NCBI GenBank assembly: GCA_021298015.1
Contig: JAJTGY010000027.1
Coordinates: 1 to 56,545, forward strand
Length of the DNA stretch: 56,545 nucleotides
Reading direction: 5' to 3'
DNA from: Flammeovirgaceae bacterium
GTDB taxonomy: Bacteria; Bacteroidota; Bacteroidia; Cytophagales; Cyclobacteriaceae
Shown here in pieces: positions 1-8,523 of this stretch (position 1 is the first letter of the stretch; each line of letters starts with the position of its first letter). The position numbers were made by a program, and so were the translations under genes. The notes below the pieces were generated by a model, which ran no database searches, was not told where the DNA came from, and saw only the letters and a program-made list of their open reading frames with translations.

Positions 1-138
1 TATCTACTTTCTTGCAGATTTCTTCAACGCAAGAATGCCTGTTTTATGCGTAAACAAACTAAAATAAGGTTTTTAAGGGACGACTATCTACTCAACGATA
101 AACCCATTTCTGATTGGCAAGGAAAGAGACGCGATTAG
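1..138 (+). other. open frame at window edge, possible 3' end of a gene
   Basis: One forward frame stays open from base 1 to a TAG at 136-138 (45 codons, ending DWQGKRRD). Another forward frame is open to a TAA at about 65. Neither resembles a family I know, so this may be the tail of a gene that starts outside the window or chance. Nothing else is visible between here and the ahcY terminator. Confidence 0.2.
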
Positions 139-182
139 GTGGAGCTTTCCTACATTGTCACCTCCTCCAAGCAGACAGCACA

Positions 183-215
183 AAAAAAACCCGGACTCAT
201 CGCCCGGGTTTTTTG
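183..215 (-). terminator. intrinsic terminator after ahcY
   Basis: A perfect GC-rich stem (CCCGG / CCGGG extended by flanking A/T pairs, with a CTCATCG-type loop) is flanked by an A run on the left and a T run on the right. Read on the minus strand it lies about 20 bases after the ahcY stop and ends in a U tract. Because both sides are A/T runs it could work in both directions. Confidence 0.8.
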
Positions 216-233
216 TTTCCAGCTATATGAAAA

Positions 234-1538
234 TCAATAGCGGTAGTAGTCGGGCTTGAACGGCCCTTTTACCTCCACCCCAATGTATTTGGCTTGCTCG
301 CCCGAGAGTTCTTCCAACTCCACCCCAATCTTCTTCAGGTGCAGGCGCGCCACCTTCTCATCCAAATGCTTGGGCAGCATGTACACTTTATTCTCGTACT
401 TGCCCGAGTTCGTCCATAGTTCCAATTGCGCCAGCGTCTGGTTGGTAAACGAATTACTCATCACAAACGAAGGGTGACCGGTGGCACAGCCGAGGTTCAC
501 CAGGCGGCCTTCGGCCAGCAACAAAATCTGGTTGCCATTCTTAAGCGTAATCAAATCCACCTGCGGCTTAATGGTATCCCACGTGCCGTTACTGCGCAGC
601 CACGCTACGTCAATTTCATTATCAAAGTGACCAATGTTACATACGATGGTCTTGTCTTTCATTTTTTCAAAATGCTTCGCCTGTACAATGCCGAAGTTGC
701 CGGTGGCGGTCACCACAATGTCGGCTTCTTTTACGGCATCGTCCATGCGCTTCACGGCAAAGCCATCCATGGCGGCCTGCAGCGCACAAATCGGATCGAT
801 CTCCGTTACAATCACGCGGGCACCCGCGCCCCGCAGCGAAGCGGCCGAGCCTTTACCCACATCACCATAACCCGCCACTACGGCTACTTTACCGGCCATC
901 ATCACATCGGTAGCCCTGCGAATGGCATCTACCAGCGACTCCTTACAGCCGTACTTGTTATCGAACTTCGATTTGGTTACTGAATCGTTGATGTTAATAG
1001 CCGGCAACGGCAGTTTGCCGTTGTGCTGGCGTTCAATAAGGCGGTGTACACCCGTGGTGGTTTCCTCCGAAATGCCTTTGATAGCGGGCACCAACTCCGG
1101 GAAACGATCCAGCACCATGTTGGTGAGGTCACCCCCATCATCCAAAATCATGTTGAGCGGCTTGCCGCCTTCAAACGCGTGCAAGGTCTGCTCAATACAC
1201 CAATCAAACTCCTGCTCGTTCATGCCCTTCCAGGCAAACACGGGAATGCCGGCTTTGGCAATGGCCGCTGCGGCATGATCCTGCGTGGAGAAAATATTGC
1301 AAGACGACCACGTTACTTCAGCGCCCAGTTCTTTCAGGGTTTCGATCAATACTGCGGTTTGAATGGTCATGTGCAGGCAACCGGCAATGCGGGCACCCTT
1401 CAACGGCTTTTGCTTTCCGAATTCTTCGCGGATGGCCATCAGACCGGGCATCTCGGCCTCGGCTAATGTGATTTCCTTGCGGCCCCACTCGGCCAGTGAA
1501 ATGTCTTTTACCTTGTACTTGAGCTTCTCGGCAACCAT
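234..1538 (-). CDS. ahcY: adenosylhomocysteinase
   Basis: S-adenosyl-L-homocysteine hydrolase, cytoplasmic, NAD-dependent; it splits SAH into adenosine and homocysteine in the activated methyl cycle. The 434-residue protein has the family's usual length. Visible signatures are the [11 protein letters not shown] substrate-binding segment, the [13 protein letters not shown]-binding loop near residue 220, [11 protein letters not shown], and the characteristic C-terminal KPDYYRY. I start it at the ATG at 1538 (MVAEKLKYK). The upstream in-frame TTG at 1568 is rejected because it is part of a promoter -7 box. It is monocistronic, with its own promoter and terminator. I see no SAH riboswitch-like structure in the short leader. 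Confidence 0.97.
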   Translation of the reverse strand: MVAEKLKYKVKDISLAEWGRKEITLAEAEMPGLMAIREEFGKQKPLKGARIAGCLHMTIQTAVLIETLKELGAEVTWSSCNIFSTQDHAAAAIAKAGIPVFAWKGMNEQEFDWCIEQTLHAFEGGKPLNMILDDGGDLTNMVLDRFPELVPAIKGISEETTTGVHRLIERQHNGKLPLPAININDSVTKSKFDNKYGCKESLVDAIRRATDVMMAGKVAVVAGYGDVGKGSAASLRGAGARVIVTEIDPICALQAAMDGFAVKRMDDAVKEADIVVTATGNFGIVQAKHFEKMKDKTIVCNIGHFDNEIDVAWLRSNGTWDTIKPQVDLITLKNGNQILLLAEGRLVNLGCATGHPSFVMSNSFTNQTLAQLELWTNSGKYENKVYMLPKHLDEKVARLHLKKIGVELEELSGEQAKYIGVEVKGPFKPDYYRY

Positions 1539-1565
1539 TAGTGTGATGTTTGATTTTTCAGCTGG

Positions 1566-1573
1566 CAAAGGTA
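1566..1573 (-). promoter_or_regulatory. Bacteroidota -7 promoter box of ahcY
   Basis: On the minus strand the sequence reads TACCTTTG, an exact match to TAnnTTTG. Transcription would start about 6-8 bases downstream, leaving a roughly 20-base leader before the ATG at 1538. The -33 TTG is not convincing. Confidence 0.55.
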
Positions 1574-1671
1574 CGATAAAGCGCGGTATTGGCGGTGAAC
1601 CCTGCGAAAATAGCCCTTAAACAACGAACTTTGGCAACCGGGCCGGTGTTGCCCATTTTATTTCAGGGGCG

Positions 1672-2322
1672 ATGGAAAAACCAAAGATTAAACTGGATAT
1701 CGTATCGGATGTGGTGTGCCCGTGGTGCTACATCGGCAAGAGGCGCGTGGAGAAAGCCATGGCCGAACTGGCAGATGAATTTGATTTTGAAGTGCGCTAC
1801 CTGCCGTTTGAACTCAACCCGATCATTCCGGCTACCGGTGTAAACCAAAAGGAGTACCTCACGGCCAAATTCGGGGGCCCCGCGCAGTATGAAAAAATTA
1901 CCCGGCACGTAACGGACGTAGCCGCGGGCGAAGGGCTGGCCTTTGATTTCGAGAGGCAACACGTGGCGCCCAACACGCGCCAGGCCCACCGCCTGATCTG
2001 GCTGGCCGGACGTGAAGGCGCACAGGCACGCGTGAAGGAGGCGCTGATGAAGGCCTACTTTGAACAAGGAGTTGACCTGAGCCAGGCCGAAAACCTGGCG
2101 GCCATTGCCACGGGTGCCGGGTTACCCGCGGAACGCGTGAAAAATTTCCTGAACACCGATGAAGGGGCACGGGAGGTAGCTGCCCTGGAAGCCATCCATC
2201 CGCAAAGGGGAATTACGGCCGTACCGTTTTATATCGTCAATGACCGCGTGGGAATTTCGGGCGCCCAGACTCCCGATGTTTTTGTGCGCGCGTTCCGGGA
2301 GATTAGTGCGCAGAAAGCCTAA
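1672..2322 (+). CDS. DsbA-family (FrnE-like) oxidoreductase
   Basis: Thioredoxin-fold protein of the DsbA/FrnE group (216 residues). The active site CPWC is at residues 16-19 straight after the first strand, and a cis-proline segment AVPFYIV is near residue 183, with the helical insertion (APNTRQAHRLIW) typical of FrnE. There is no signal peptide, so it acts in the cytoplasm, probably as a thiol-disulfide oxidoreductase or isomerase; the substrate is unknown. It is divergent from ahcY, with about 130 bases between the two starts. The ATG at 1672 is the only sensible start. Confidence 0.9.
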   Translation: MEKPKIKLDIVSDVVCPWCYIGKRRVEKAMAELADEFDFEVRYLPFELNPIIPATGVNQKEYLTAKFGGPAQYEKITRHVTDVAAGEGLAFDFERQHVAPNTRQAHRLIWLAGREGAQARVKEALMKAYFEQGVDLSQAENLAAIATGAGLPAERVKNFLNTDEGAREVAALEAIHPQRGITAVPFYIVNDRVGISGAQTPDVFVRAFREISAQKA

Positions 2323-2643
2323 CCCGAAAAAGTCATCCGTATTCTGAGCGGATGTTGAACCCCAATCATCGGTAACACACGCGCGTGTTATGCTTCACCA
2401 AAGGAACTCATAACAAAAGAGAAGCGAAGAATCCCCCGTTAGGCGTTCGCGTGTTTCGAAAAGGGGATTCTTCCCTTGCCTGTAGAGATGAATCAGGGTA
2501 TCTCTAAAAACCTTATCAAAATTCACCGTCATTCCAGTCCCGCAAAAGCGGCCTGCCAGTATCTGCCCCGGTGTACTCCGAATGAGATGCCGGGACTAGC
2601 CCGGCATGAAGTCTCTTAATAAAGGATTTTTTTTGAGATGGCT
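2323..2643. other. gene-free spacer with palindromic elements
   Basis: 321 bases without a supportable gene. It holds the inverted repeat at 2426-2473 and a short GC-rich palindrome near 2590-2613 (TGCCGGG...CCCGGCA). Convergent genes lie on either side, so some of these hairpins may help terminate transcription, though no clean U tract follows them. Confidence 0.6.
2426..2473. repeat. inverted repeat GAAGAATCCCC / GGGGATTCTTC
   Basis: Two perfect 11-base arms (2426-2436 and 2463-2473) enclose a 26-base loop. It looks like a dispersed extragenic palindrome rather than a factor-independent terminator, because no T run follows. Confidence 0.6.
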
Positions 2644-3927
2644 CTACTTCAAATCCGCATCCTTAATCACGGCCGTCAGGACGCTGGTCTTGCCGTTATC
2701 CATGCGTGTCCAGATGGGTGTGATGATGCCTTTGTGCGCTGAAATGTTATTGTAGTCACCGAAAAACCGGGTGGGGTCGGGCACAAACGGGCTCTCGCTG
2801 ATCTTCACTTCTTTAAAGCTGGAACCGCCATCGCGTGAGTAGGCCAGGTAGACATCCGTGCGGTTGTCATCGTAGTCGCGCCTGTCGTAGTACACAATAT
2901 AAATGTAGCCGGTAGCCTGGTCGACCGTCATCCAGGGAAAGAACTGATGTTTGCCCACACCATCTTTATTGATTCGCAGGGGTTGCGACCAGTTGTCGCC
3001 ATAATTGGTAGAGCGGATGAGCCAGATGTCCGTATCCTCGGCTCCGTTCTTCTGATCGGCATAGCAGATGTACAAACTTCCGCCAAACCGCGAAGGGCTG
3101 TTATCAATACCCAGCACCGGTAATCCATTGGCACGTTTCAGTCCGGGTATGGTCATGTTCCACCCTCCATATTGATGGGCAATGGCCAGATCGTTATTGA
3201 GCCAACGGTTACCGCCATCATAGGAACGATCAAACACGATGTAGCCCTTGGAGGCCCACGCCACAAAAATCTTTCCGTCCGGGTTAATCACCGGCACGGC
3301 ACCTTCTACCGTTTCATCATCATCCAGGCAATTGCCCGATACGCCATTGATGCGTTTGGGCCTGCTCCATTTCTTCCCGCCATTGTCGGAGAAGCTGATC
3401 AGGATGTTGGACTTGCAGGTGGTGTCAGTGGCACCATATTTGTCGAACTCCGTCCAGCTCACAGCCATGAACTGCTTTTTCGGATGTACGCCCGGCCAGG
3501 GTTTGTCTTGATCTTTGGTCGGATTGTGACCAATGCTTTCGCCTTCATCCCAGCTTTTGCCTTTGTCGGTTGACTGGTTGACGACAATTCGATCGAGCCA
3601 GGCCTCATTCTGGCGACCTTCGTTACTGGGGTCGCTCAGGTGAAAAAAGAAGACATCGCCTTTGGCATCGAAAATGATGGCGGGGTCGCCCTTTACACCA
3701 AACGGGGAGGTCAGCCGCGTGTCGCGCCAGCTAATGCCGCCATCCAGCGAATAAATGGCGCGGTCGACTGCCACTCCGGCCACAATGTTTTTCGGGTCGC
3801 GGGGGTTAATCGCAATACTGGGCTCCAGCGGTGGGTATAGTCCCTCCTTCTCTACCGCAATGGTAATGTTCCGGAATTGGGCCCATGATGATTGGGCGAA
3901 CAGCATCAATACAATCAACTTCTTCAT
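2644..3927 (-). CDS. secreted sialidase-like (BNR repeat) protein
   Basis: A 427-residue protein with a clear signal peptide (MKKLIVLMLFAQSSWA). At least six Asp-box/BNR-type motifs are spread along it (SLDGGISW, STDKGKSW, SDNGGKKW, SYDGGNRW, STNYGDNW, SRDGGSSF), which form the turns of a six-bladed propeller. That supports an exo-sialidase or BNR-propeller fold, exported to periplasm or surface. I do not see the arginine triad clearly enough to call it a true sialidase; such propellers are also found in non-enzymatic or other hydrolytic proteins. The next minus-strand gene downstream is ahcY, far away, so this is probably the last gene of its unit. Confidence 0.8.
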   Translation of the reverse strand: MKKLIVLMLFAQSSWAQFRNITIAVEKEGLYPPLEPSIAINPRDPKNIVAGVAVDRAIYSLDGGISWRDTRLTSPFGVKGDPAIIFDAKGDVFFFHLSDPSNEGRQNEAWLDRIVVNQSTDKGKSWDEGESIGHNPTKDQDKPWPGVHPKKQFMAVSWTEFDKYGATDTTCKSNILISFSDNGGKKWSRPKRINGVSGNCLDDDETVEGAVPVINPDGKIFVAWASKGYIVFDRSYDGGNRWLNNDLAIAHQYGGWNMTIPGLKRANGLPVLGIDNSPSRFGGSLYICYADQKNGAEDTDIWLIRSTNYGDNWSQPLRINKDGVGKHQFFPWMTVDQATGYIYIVYYDRRDYDDNRTDVYLAYSRDGGSSFKEVKISESPFVPDPTRFFGDYNNISAHKGIITPIWTRMDNGKTSVLTAVIKDADLK

Positions 3928-3951
3928 ACCGGTGGCGAATTACGGCAAGCG

Positions 3952-4626
3952 TTACAAATATTTCAAGCTACGCAACACGGCCACCCAATGCTTGTAGCCG
4001 GCCGCGGTCAGGTGCAGGCCATCATAGGTATAGGCGGCCTTCAGGTTACCCTGGTCATCGGTAAACTTGCTGTGCAGATCGATATACGTGCCGCCCAATG
4101 CGGTTACGTGCCTGGCCAGTTGGGCGTTAATCGTCAGGATATGGTCGGCCTTGTTAAACCGCTGGGGAAATTGCTCCACAGTCGGGTTGACCGGCAGCAG
4201 GCTTTGCACATAGATTTTGGTTTGGGGAGAACCTTTGTGCACGGCATACACAATCGACAAAATGTTTTGTAAGACAATCTCATCGGGAATGCCCTTCGAC
4301 AAATCGTTAATGCCGATCATGAGAAAGAGTTTGGCCGGCTTCAGGGCGATGATGTCGGGCAGCCGTTGCTGCACACCAAAGGTGATATCACCCGAAATGC
4401 CGCGGTTAATCACCGAAGAGTCGCCCAGCAGTTTTTTCCAGTTGCCGCTTTCGGTAATCGAATTACCTAAAAAAACCGTTTTGCCCTTCACCACCGGCTG
4501 AGACTTAAATTCGGCCACCCGCTTTTGATAGTGTTCGGGCTGGTTAGGAATGGTATCCCACGTGCGTTGCTGCGCATACCCGCTCCAGGCGCTAAACCAC
4601 AACAGCAACGTCAGCCAGCGGTTCAT
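3952..4626 (-). CDS. SGNH/GDSL-family esterase or acylhydrolase, secreted
   Basis: 224 residues with a signal peptide ending near SGYAQQ. All four SGNH blocks are visible: block I GNSITESG (nucleophile Ser), block II Gly in RGISGD, block III Asn in IGINDL, and block V DGLHLTAAGY with the catalytic Asp and His. This resembles sialate O-acetylesterase or platelet-activating-factor-acetylhydrolase-type secreted esterases. It lies 3 bases after the deoxyhypusine-synthase-like gene and 24 bases before the sialidase-like gene on the same strand, so the three may be co-transcribed. Pairing with a sialidase-like propeller hints at glycan de-O-acetylation (inference). Confidence 0.88.
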   Translation of the reverse strand: MNRWLTLLLWFSAWSGYAQQRTWDTIPNQPEHYQKRVAEFKSQPVVKGKTVFLGNSITESGNWKKLLGDSSVINRGISGDITFGVQQRLPDIIALKPAKLFLMIGINDLSKGIPDEIVLQNILSIVYAVHKGSPQTKIYVQSLLPVNPTVEQFPQRFNKADHILTINAQLARHVTALGGTYIDLHSKFTDDQGNLKAAYTYDGLHLTAAGYKHWVAVLRSLKYL

Positions 4627-4629
4627 GGC

Positions 4630-5607
4630 TTACATCCCCAGCACGTAGGCAAAAATCAGCGGGGCCACAATGGTGGCATCGCTTTCCACGATATACTTCG
4701 GAGTATCGATGCTCAACTTGCCCCAGGTGATTTTCTCGTTGGGTACGGCACCGGAGTACGAACCATAGCTCGTAGTGCTGTCGCTGATCTGGCAGAAGTA
4801 GCTCCAGAACGGTACGTTGTCGCGTTCCAGGTCCTGGTGCAACATGGGCACTACGCAAATCGGGAAGTCACCGGCAATACCTCCGCCAATCTGAAAGAAG
4901 CCGATGCCTTCTGATCCTGAATTTTTAGTATACCAATCCGCCAGCCACACCATATATTCAATACCGCTCTTCATGGTGGAGGCTTTCAGTTCACCGGTTA
5001 CGCAATAAGAGGCGAAGATGTTGCCCATGGTGGAGTCTTCCCAGCCGGGTACAACCATCGGCAAGTTCTTTTCGGCCGCGGCAATCATCCAGCTATTCTT
5101 CGGGTCAATTTCGTAGTACTGCTTCAAATCGCCACTCAGAATCATGCGGTACATAAACTCGTGCGGGAACAGGCGCTCGCCTTTGTCTTCGGCATCTTTC
5201 CACACCTTATATAAGTGAGCCTGAAGTCTGCGGAACGCCTCTTCTTCGGGGATGCAGGTATCGGTCACGCGGTTGAGGTGATTCTGCAGGAGATCCCACT
5301 CCTGCTCGGGTGTCAGGTTGCGGTAGTTGGGTATGCGTCTGTAATGTGAGTGCGCCACCAGGTTCATGATATCTTCTTCCAGGTTGGCACCCGTGCAGCT
5401 GATGATGTGCACTTTGTTCTGGCGGATCATTTCGGCAAAGCTGATGCCGAGTTCCCCGGTGCTCATGGCGCCTGCCAATGACACGAGCATCTTTTTTCCT
5501 TCGGCCAGATGTTTGCGGTAGCCTTTGGCGGCATCCACCAGGGCGGCTGCGTTAAAATGGAGGTAGTTTTTTTCGATAAAGGCAGAGATAGGGCCGGTCT
5601 GGCTCAT
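4630..5607 (-). CDS. deoxyhypusine synthase family protein
   Basis: 325 residues from the ATG at 5607 (MSQTGPISAFIEKNY); an upstream in-frame start at 5661 is less likely. It matches the deoxyhypusine synthase fold family in the segments SLAGAMSTGELG, ISCTGANLEED and IGGGIAGDFPICVVPML. The family transfers the aminobutyl group of spermidine to a lysine in eukaryotes and archaea. Bacteria have no eIF5A, so bacterial members are thought to act on polyamines, for example in homospermidine formation. The polyamine genes at 7.3-11.3 kb fit that view. The active-site lysine is not assigned with confidence. It is cytoplasmic and heads the minus-strand unit with the SGNH hydrolase. Confidence 0.9.
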   Translation of the reverse strand: MSQTGPISAFIEKNYLHFNAAALVDAAKGYRKHLAEGKKMLVSLAGAMSTGELGISFAEMIRQNKVHIISCTGANLEEDIMNLVAHSHYRRIPNYRNLTPEQEWDLLQNHLNRVTDTCIPEEEAFRRLQAHLYKVWKDAEDKGERLFPHEFMYRMILSGDLKQYYEIDPKNSWMIAAAEKNLPMVVPGWEDSTMGNIFASYCVTGELKASTMKSGIEYMVWLADWYTKNSGSEGIGFFQIGGGIAGDFPICVVPMLHQDLERDNVPFWSYFCQISDSTTSYGSYSGAVPNEKITWGKLSIDTPKYIVESDATIVAPLIFAYVLGM

Positions 5608-5818
5608 ACGTGGTGTGTTAAAATACGGGTGCGAAATTACGCAATAGGCTTGGTGTTGCAAGGCGAAGACTCACGGGCAACATTTGAGAATAAGGTCTGG
5701 TGTTTGAACCGGGCCCAATGGGAAATCAGCATTTCGCGGATGCCAATCCTTTGTACAGACTCACATTAAGAACGCTTCCGTAAAATATAGTAACTTTCTT
5801 ACCTGCAAACACGAAGCC

Positions 5819-6493
5819 ATGGCCGAGGTCAACTGGAAAAAAGCGATTCAACCGCTGCTGAAAAAGTACAAAAGTAAAAAACACCCGTTAGACTATCAGA
5901 ATTTCTACCAGCTCGTGGTCATGGTGGTGTTGGGTGCGCAGGAATCGGACCGCCACATAAATCAAGTAGTGCCTCCTTTTTTTGAAGCCTTCCAGGATAT
6001 GCCGGCACTAGCGAAAGCTGATGAAGCTATGCTCCACAGGTACTTGCGTGGGGTGCGGAACTTTGCTAATAAAACACGTTGGTTACTCGCCTTGGCCAAC
6101 GCAGTCAAAGACAACCATAGCATACCCACTGCGCTGAACGCGCTCACGGCCTTGCCCGGCATTGGTCGAAAATCTGCGAATGTCATTCTGCACGAGATGG
6201 GATTACCGGCCGAGGGCATCATCGTTGACCTGCACGTGGTGCGGGTGGCACCCCGGCTCGGCATAGCCAGTGGCAATGACCCGAAGAAACTGGAGAAGCA
6301 ACTGATGGAGGCCATTGCCCCAGCCGATTGGGGTGAAGCCGGGATGGCCATTTCATTCCTGGGGCGCGAGACCTGCCGGCCCACCCAACCGAAGTGTGAC
6401 GAATGCGTGATGAACACCGTGTGCGCGTTTCATCGCTCCTCAGCCGGATCAAAAAAGAACGAAAAGGGAAAACAAAAGGCCAAAAAGAAATAA
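5819..6493 (+). CDS. nth: endonuclease III (DNA glycosylase/AP lyase)
   Basis: HhH-GPD DNA glycosylase that removes oxidised pyrimidines in base excision repair. 224 residues: helix-hairpin-helix LPGIGRKSAN (residues 112-121) with the catalytic Lys118, Asp137 in VDLHVVR, and a complete 4Fe-4S cluster motif C186-x6-C193-x2-C196-x5-C202. The C-terminal 20 residues are a lysine-rich tail (KKNEKGKQKAKKK), longer than in E. coli Nth, which probably adds non-specific DNA contact. It is divergent from the deoxyhypusine-synthase-like gene and followed at once by a REP hairpin. Confidence 0.95.
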   Translation: MAEVNWKKAIQPLLKKYKSKKHPLDYQNFYQLVVMVVLGAQESDRHINQVVPPFFEAFQDMPALAKADEAMLHRYLRGVRNFANKTRWLLALANAVKDNHSIPTALNALTALPGIGRKSANVILHEMGLPAEGIIVDLHVVRVAPRLGIASGNDPKKLEKQLMEAIAPADWGEAGMAISFLGRETCRPTQPKCDECVMNTVCAFHRSSAGSKKNEKGKQKAKKK

Positions 6494-6507
6494 GCACCAA
6501 GTGTTCT

Positions 6508-6527
6508 GTCAGGTCGAAAGACCTGAC
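6508..6527. repeat. REP hairpin R1
   Basis: Perfect 8-bp stem GTCAGGTC / GACCTGAC with GAAA loop, 14 bases after nth. A further half arm (GACCTGACAG) lies at 6541-6550. It is the left end of a ~129-base direct repeat whose second copy starts at 7262. Confidence 0.85.
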
Positions 6528-6559
6528 CACAAAAAGAAAAGACCTGACAGCAAAAAGGA

Positions 6560-6636
6560 AACTTGTTACTCAGCCAGTACAGGCCGGTCGATGATCGACT
6601 TGGCCGTGGCCTCGAGAATTTCGAACGCACTCTCAG
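6560..6636 (-). pseudogene. duplicated 3' end of the arginase/agmatinase gene
   Basis: 77 bases that match 7313-7389, the last 23 codons and stop of the intact arginase-family gene, with only 4 mismatches. In the reading frame all four differences are silent (GAA/GAG, AGC/AGT, GCA/GCG, CTG/CTC). The similarity also runs on downstream into the R1/R3 REP region. It is cut off exactly where REP R2 begins. Because all changes are synonymous, the fragment most likely came from a functional, diverged allele rather than decaying in place. Confidence 0.85.
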
Positions 6637-6644
6637 TGTTGCCA

Positions 6645-6662
6645 TCAGGTCTTTCGACCTGA
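6645..6662. repeat. REP hairpin R2, adjacent to RAYT stop
   Basis: Stem TCAGGTC / GACCTGA with loop TTTC; it is the reverse complement of R1 and R3. It lies 10 bases beyond the stop codon of the RAYT gene, so R2 and R3 frame the gene in inverted orientation, as at known RAYT loci. Confidence 0.85.
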
Positions 6663-6672
6663 CGGTGATAAA

Positions 6673-7221
6673 CTAAAAGAACTCGCGAAAATCGGTCACC
6701 TGGCAGGGGCCCTGTCGCGCAGACTCATAGTATCTGGCGCTCGAAAACTCATAGTCCTCAGGCGTCACAGCAAGCTTCCAATGCTCTTGCAATGGATTGT
6801 AGTGGATATAGTCCAACTTCACTTTCAAAATCCTGCTATTGTTCAGGATTACATCGTCAAATCGGTCTTCCCAAACTTTAAACACTTGCTTTTTGTCGGG
6901 AACCCTCAAGCGCTCTAAAAAGCTAGTTTGCCCCAGTCGTTCAATCTCCTGCCGTATCCGGACAGCCGTGAATTTCTTTAAATCCCTCATCCAGTCAGAC
7001 AGTTGGTTTGTCTCAGGAAAAAATAAGATCAAATGAATATGGTTGGGCATGATGACGTACCCTAAAACATGACTTTTGTACTTCGCATTGAGAAAGTCAA
7101 TACTGGTGCAGACTATTTTCTTGCATTGGTCACTTGCCAGGGCGAGATACCATTTGTAACAAGTGGTAGTGACGAAAAAGCAATCTGCTTCAGGAAAAAG
7201 CAAGCGACCGCGTAACCCCAT
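6673..7221 (-). CDS. REP-associated tyrosine transposase (RAYT, IS200-like Y1 family)
   Basis: 182 residues of the Y1/HUH transposase superfamily. The metal-binding HIH is at residues 61-63 in IMPNHIHLIL, the WEDRFDD segment is near 117-123, and the catalytic tyrosine is Tyr138 in LDYIHYNP, the usual RAYT arrangement. RAYTs nick single-stranded REP hairpins and are thought to spread REPs. Here REP copies R2 and R3 flank it at 10 and 39 bases in inverted orientation, and related hairpins recur at 39.6-41 kb, so this is a plausible source enzyme. The gene looks intact, with ATG at 7221. Confidence 0.93.
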   Translation of the reverse strand: MGLRGRLLFPEADCFFVTTTCYKWYLALASDQCKKIVCTSIDFLNAKYKSHVLGYVIMPNHIHLILFFPETNQLSDWMRDLKKFTAVRIRQEIERLGQTSFLERLRVPDKKQVFKVWEDRFDDVILNNSRILKVKLDYIHYNPLQEHWKLAVTPEDYEFSSARYYESARQGPCQVTDFREFF

Positions 7222-7260
7222 GGACGAAGGTAAAACTTATTACACAAATCCCGGGAATCT

Positions 7261-7284
7261 CTGTCAGGTCGAAAGACCTGACAG
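7261..7284. repeat. REP hairpin R3, upstream of RAYT and downstream of arginase
   Basis: Perfect 10-bp stem CTGTCAGGTC / GACCTGACAG with GAAA loop. It lies 34 bases after the arginase stop codon and 39 bases before the RAYT start, and could also end arginase transcripts. Confidence 0.85.
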
Positions 7285-7318
7285 CAGAAAGAAAAGACCA
7301 TACCGCAAAGAGAACTTG

Positions 7319-8281
7319 TTACTCAGCCAGTACAGGCCGGTCGATGATCGACTTGGCCGTGGCCTCCAGAATTTCGAATGCGCTTTCAGCCATGCGATTC
7401 TCGGTATCCAGAGTCGGGTTCACCTCAACGATCTCCCAGGCGCACACTTTCGGATCTTTTGCCAGCTCGGCACTGAGGCGCTTCGCTTCATCTACCGTGA
7501 GGCCATTGGGCACCGGTGTACCCGTGCCGGTGGACACGCGACTGTCGATGCTGTCCACATCAAACGACACGTAAATCAATTCGCAGTGATCCAGCATCTG
7601 AAGCACTTTCGAGGCGGTAACTTCAGGCCCGGCCTTCTTCACATCCTCCGTCTCCACAAAGTTGATGTTGTACTTGTTTATCAGGTAGTTCTCCGGCTTT
7701 TCGAAATCACGCACTGCGATGTACACGATATCTTCCGGCTGAAGTTTCGGGCTAGGACCGCCCACGATTTTCAGCTCTTCCCAGTACTCAATGGTTTCAC
7801 CGCGTGGATCGTTCACCTTGCACTCGAGGTTGTCAAGTCCGCAGGCCATCGCCAGCGGCATGCCGTGCATATTGCCCGAGGGCGTGGTGTAGGGCGTATG
7901 GATATCCGCGTGGGCGTCAATCCAAACCACGCCCAGCCGCTTCTTGGGGTAAGCCTTTCGAATGCCCGCGATGGTGCCAAATGCCGTGCTGTGGTCGCCT
8001 GAAATAATCAACGGGAAAAAGTCATCAAACAACTGCTCGTACACCTCCAGGCAAACCCGCTCTTCCATAATCAGTACGCCATCAATAAACTTCGCGTACG
8101 CGTGCTTGGCCCCATCGAACAGGAGTTCGTTCACATGCTCCACTTCAATGGAGTCGTGCTGCTTAAAAAAGTCCGACTTCAAATCAAGGCTTGCAATTTT
8201 AATCGCCTCCACGCCCAGGCTGGCCCCGCGGGTACCTGCCCCGATCTCCGACTTTACCTCGATGATTTTTAACTCTTTCAT
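7319..8281 (-). CDS. arginase/agmatinase/formimidoylglutamase family hydrolase
   Basis: Ureohydrolase with a dinuclear manganese site: GDHS (95-98), DAHADIH (from 122) and SFDVDSID (239-246) carry all the expected ligands. 320 residues from the ATG at 8281; a TTG two codons upstream is rejected. It hydrolyses a guanidino substrate to urea. It is divergent from the arginine decarboxylase gene, so agmatine to putrescine (agmatinase) is the attractive assignment; many Bacteroidota homologues are nevertheless annotated as arginase, and sequence alone does not settle it. Its last 23 codons exist as a second copy at 6560-6636. Confidence 0.92.
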   Translation of the reverse strand: MKELKIIEVKSEIGAGTRGASLGVEAIKIASLDLKSDFFKQHDSIEVEHVNELLFDGAKHAYAKFIDGVLIMEERVCLEVYEQLFDDFFPLIISGDHSTAFGTIAGIRKAYPKKRLGVVWIDAHADIHTPYTTPSGNMHGMPLAMACGLDNLECKVNDPRGETIEYWEELKIVGGPSPKLQPEDIVYIAVRDFEKPENYLINKYNINFVETEDVKKAGPEVTASKVLQMLDHCELIYVSFDVDSIDSRVSTGTGTPVPNGLTVDEAKRLSAELAKDPKVCAWEIVEVNPTLDTENRMAESAFEILEATAKSIIDRPVLAE

Positions 8282-8523
8282 AAACAACAGAAACTTAATC
8301 TAGGATGAAAAAAACGAATTGAACCTAACGTAAAAACCCCCGCGAACGGTTACTTATAAGTCGGGCCATCCGGCCATGCCGGCCTGGCTGACAACATCTT
8401 GAATATGTGGAGGTTGGTTCAACATCACCCTGCGGTAATTCTTTGCAAAGATGGCAAAATAATGTGAATATTGCCGTTTATTATCAGACCCAACAAACAA
8501 CCACTAACTGACCTTTTGCCGAA

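Noticed and set aside
1539-1568. TTG start of ahcY at 1568
   Set aside because: The TTG is the end of the promoter -7 box TACCTTTG, so it is not in the transcript; the same holds for TTG 20525 (ABC ATPase) and TTG 33945 (TonB receptor).
1539-1671. SAH or SAM riboswitch upstream of ahcY
   Set aside because: The leader after the predicted start site is only about 20 bases, with no conserved structure.
2644-4626. A sialic-acid catabolic cluster
   Set aside because: Only a BNR propeller and an SGNH esterase are present, with no lyase, kinase or transporter for sialic acid, so the idea is left as a hint.
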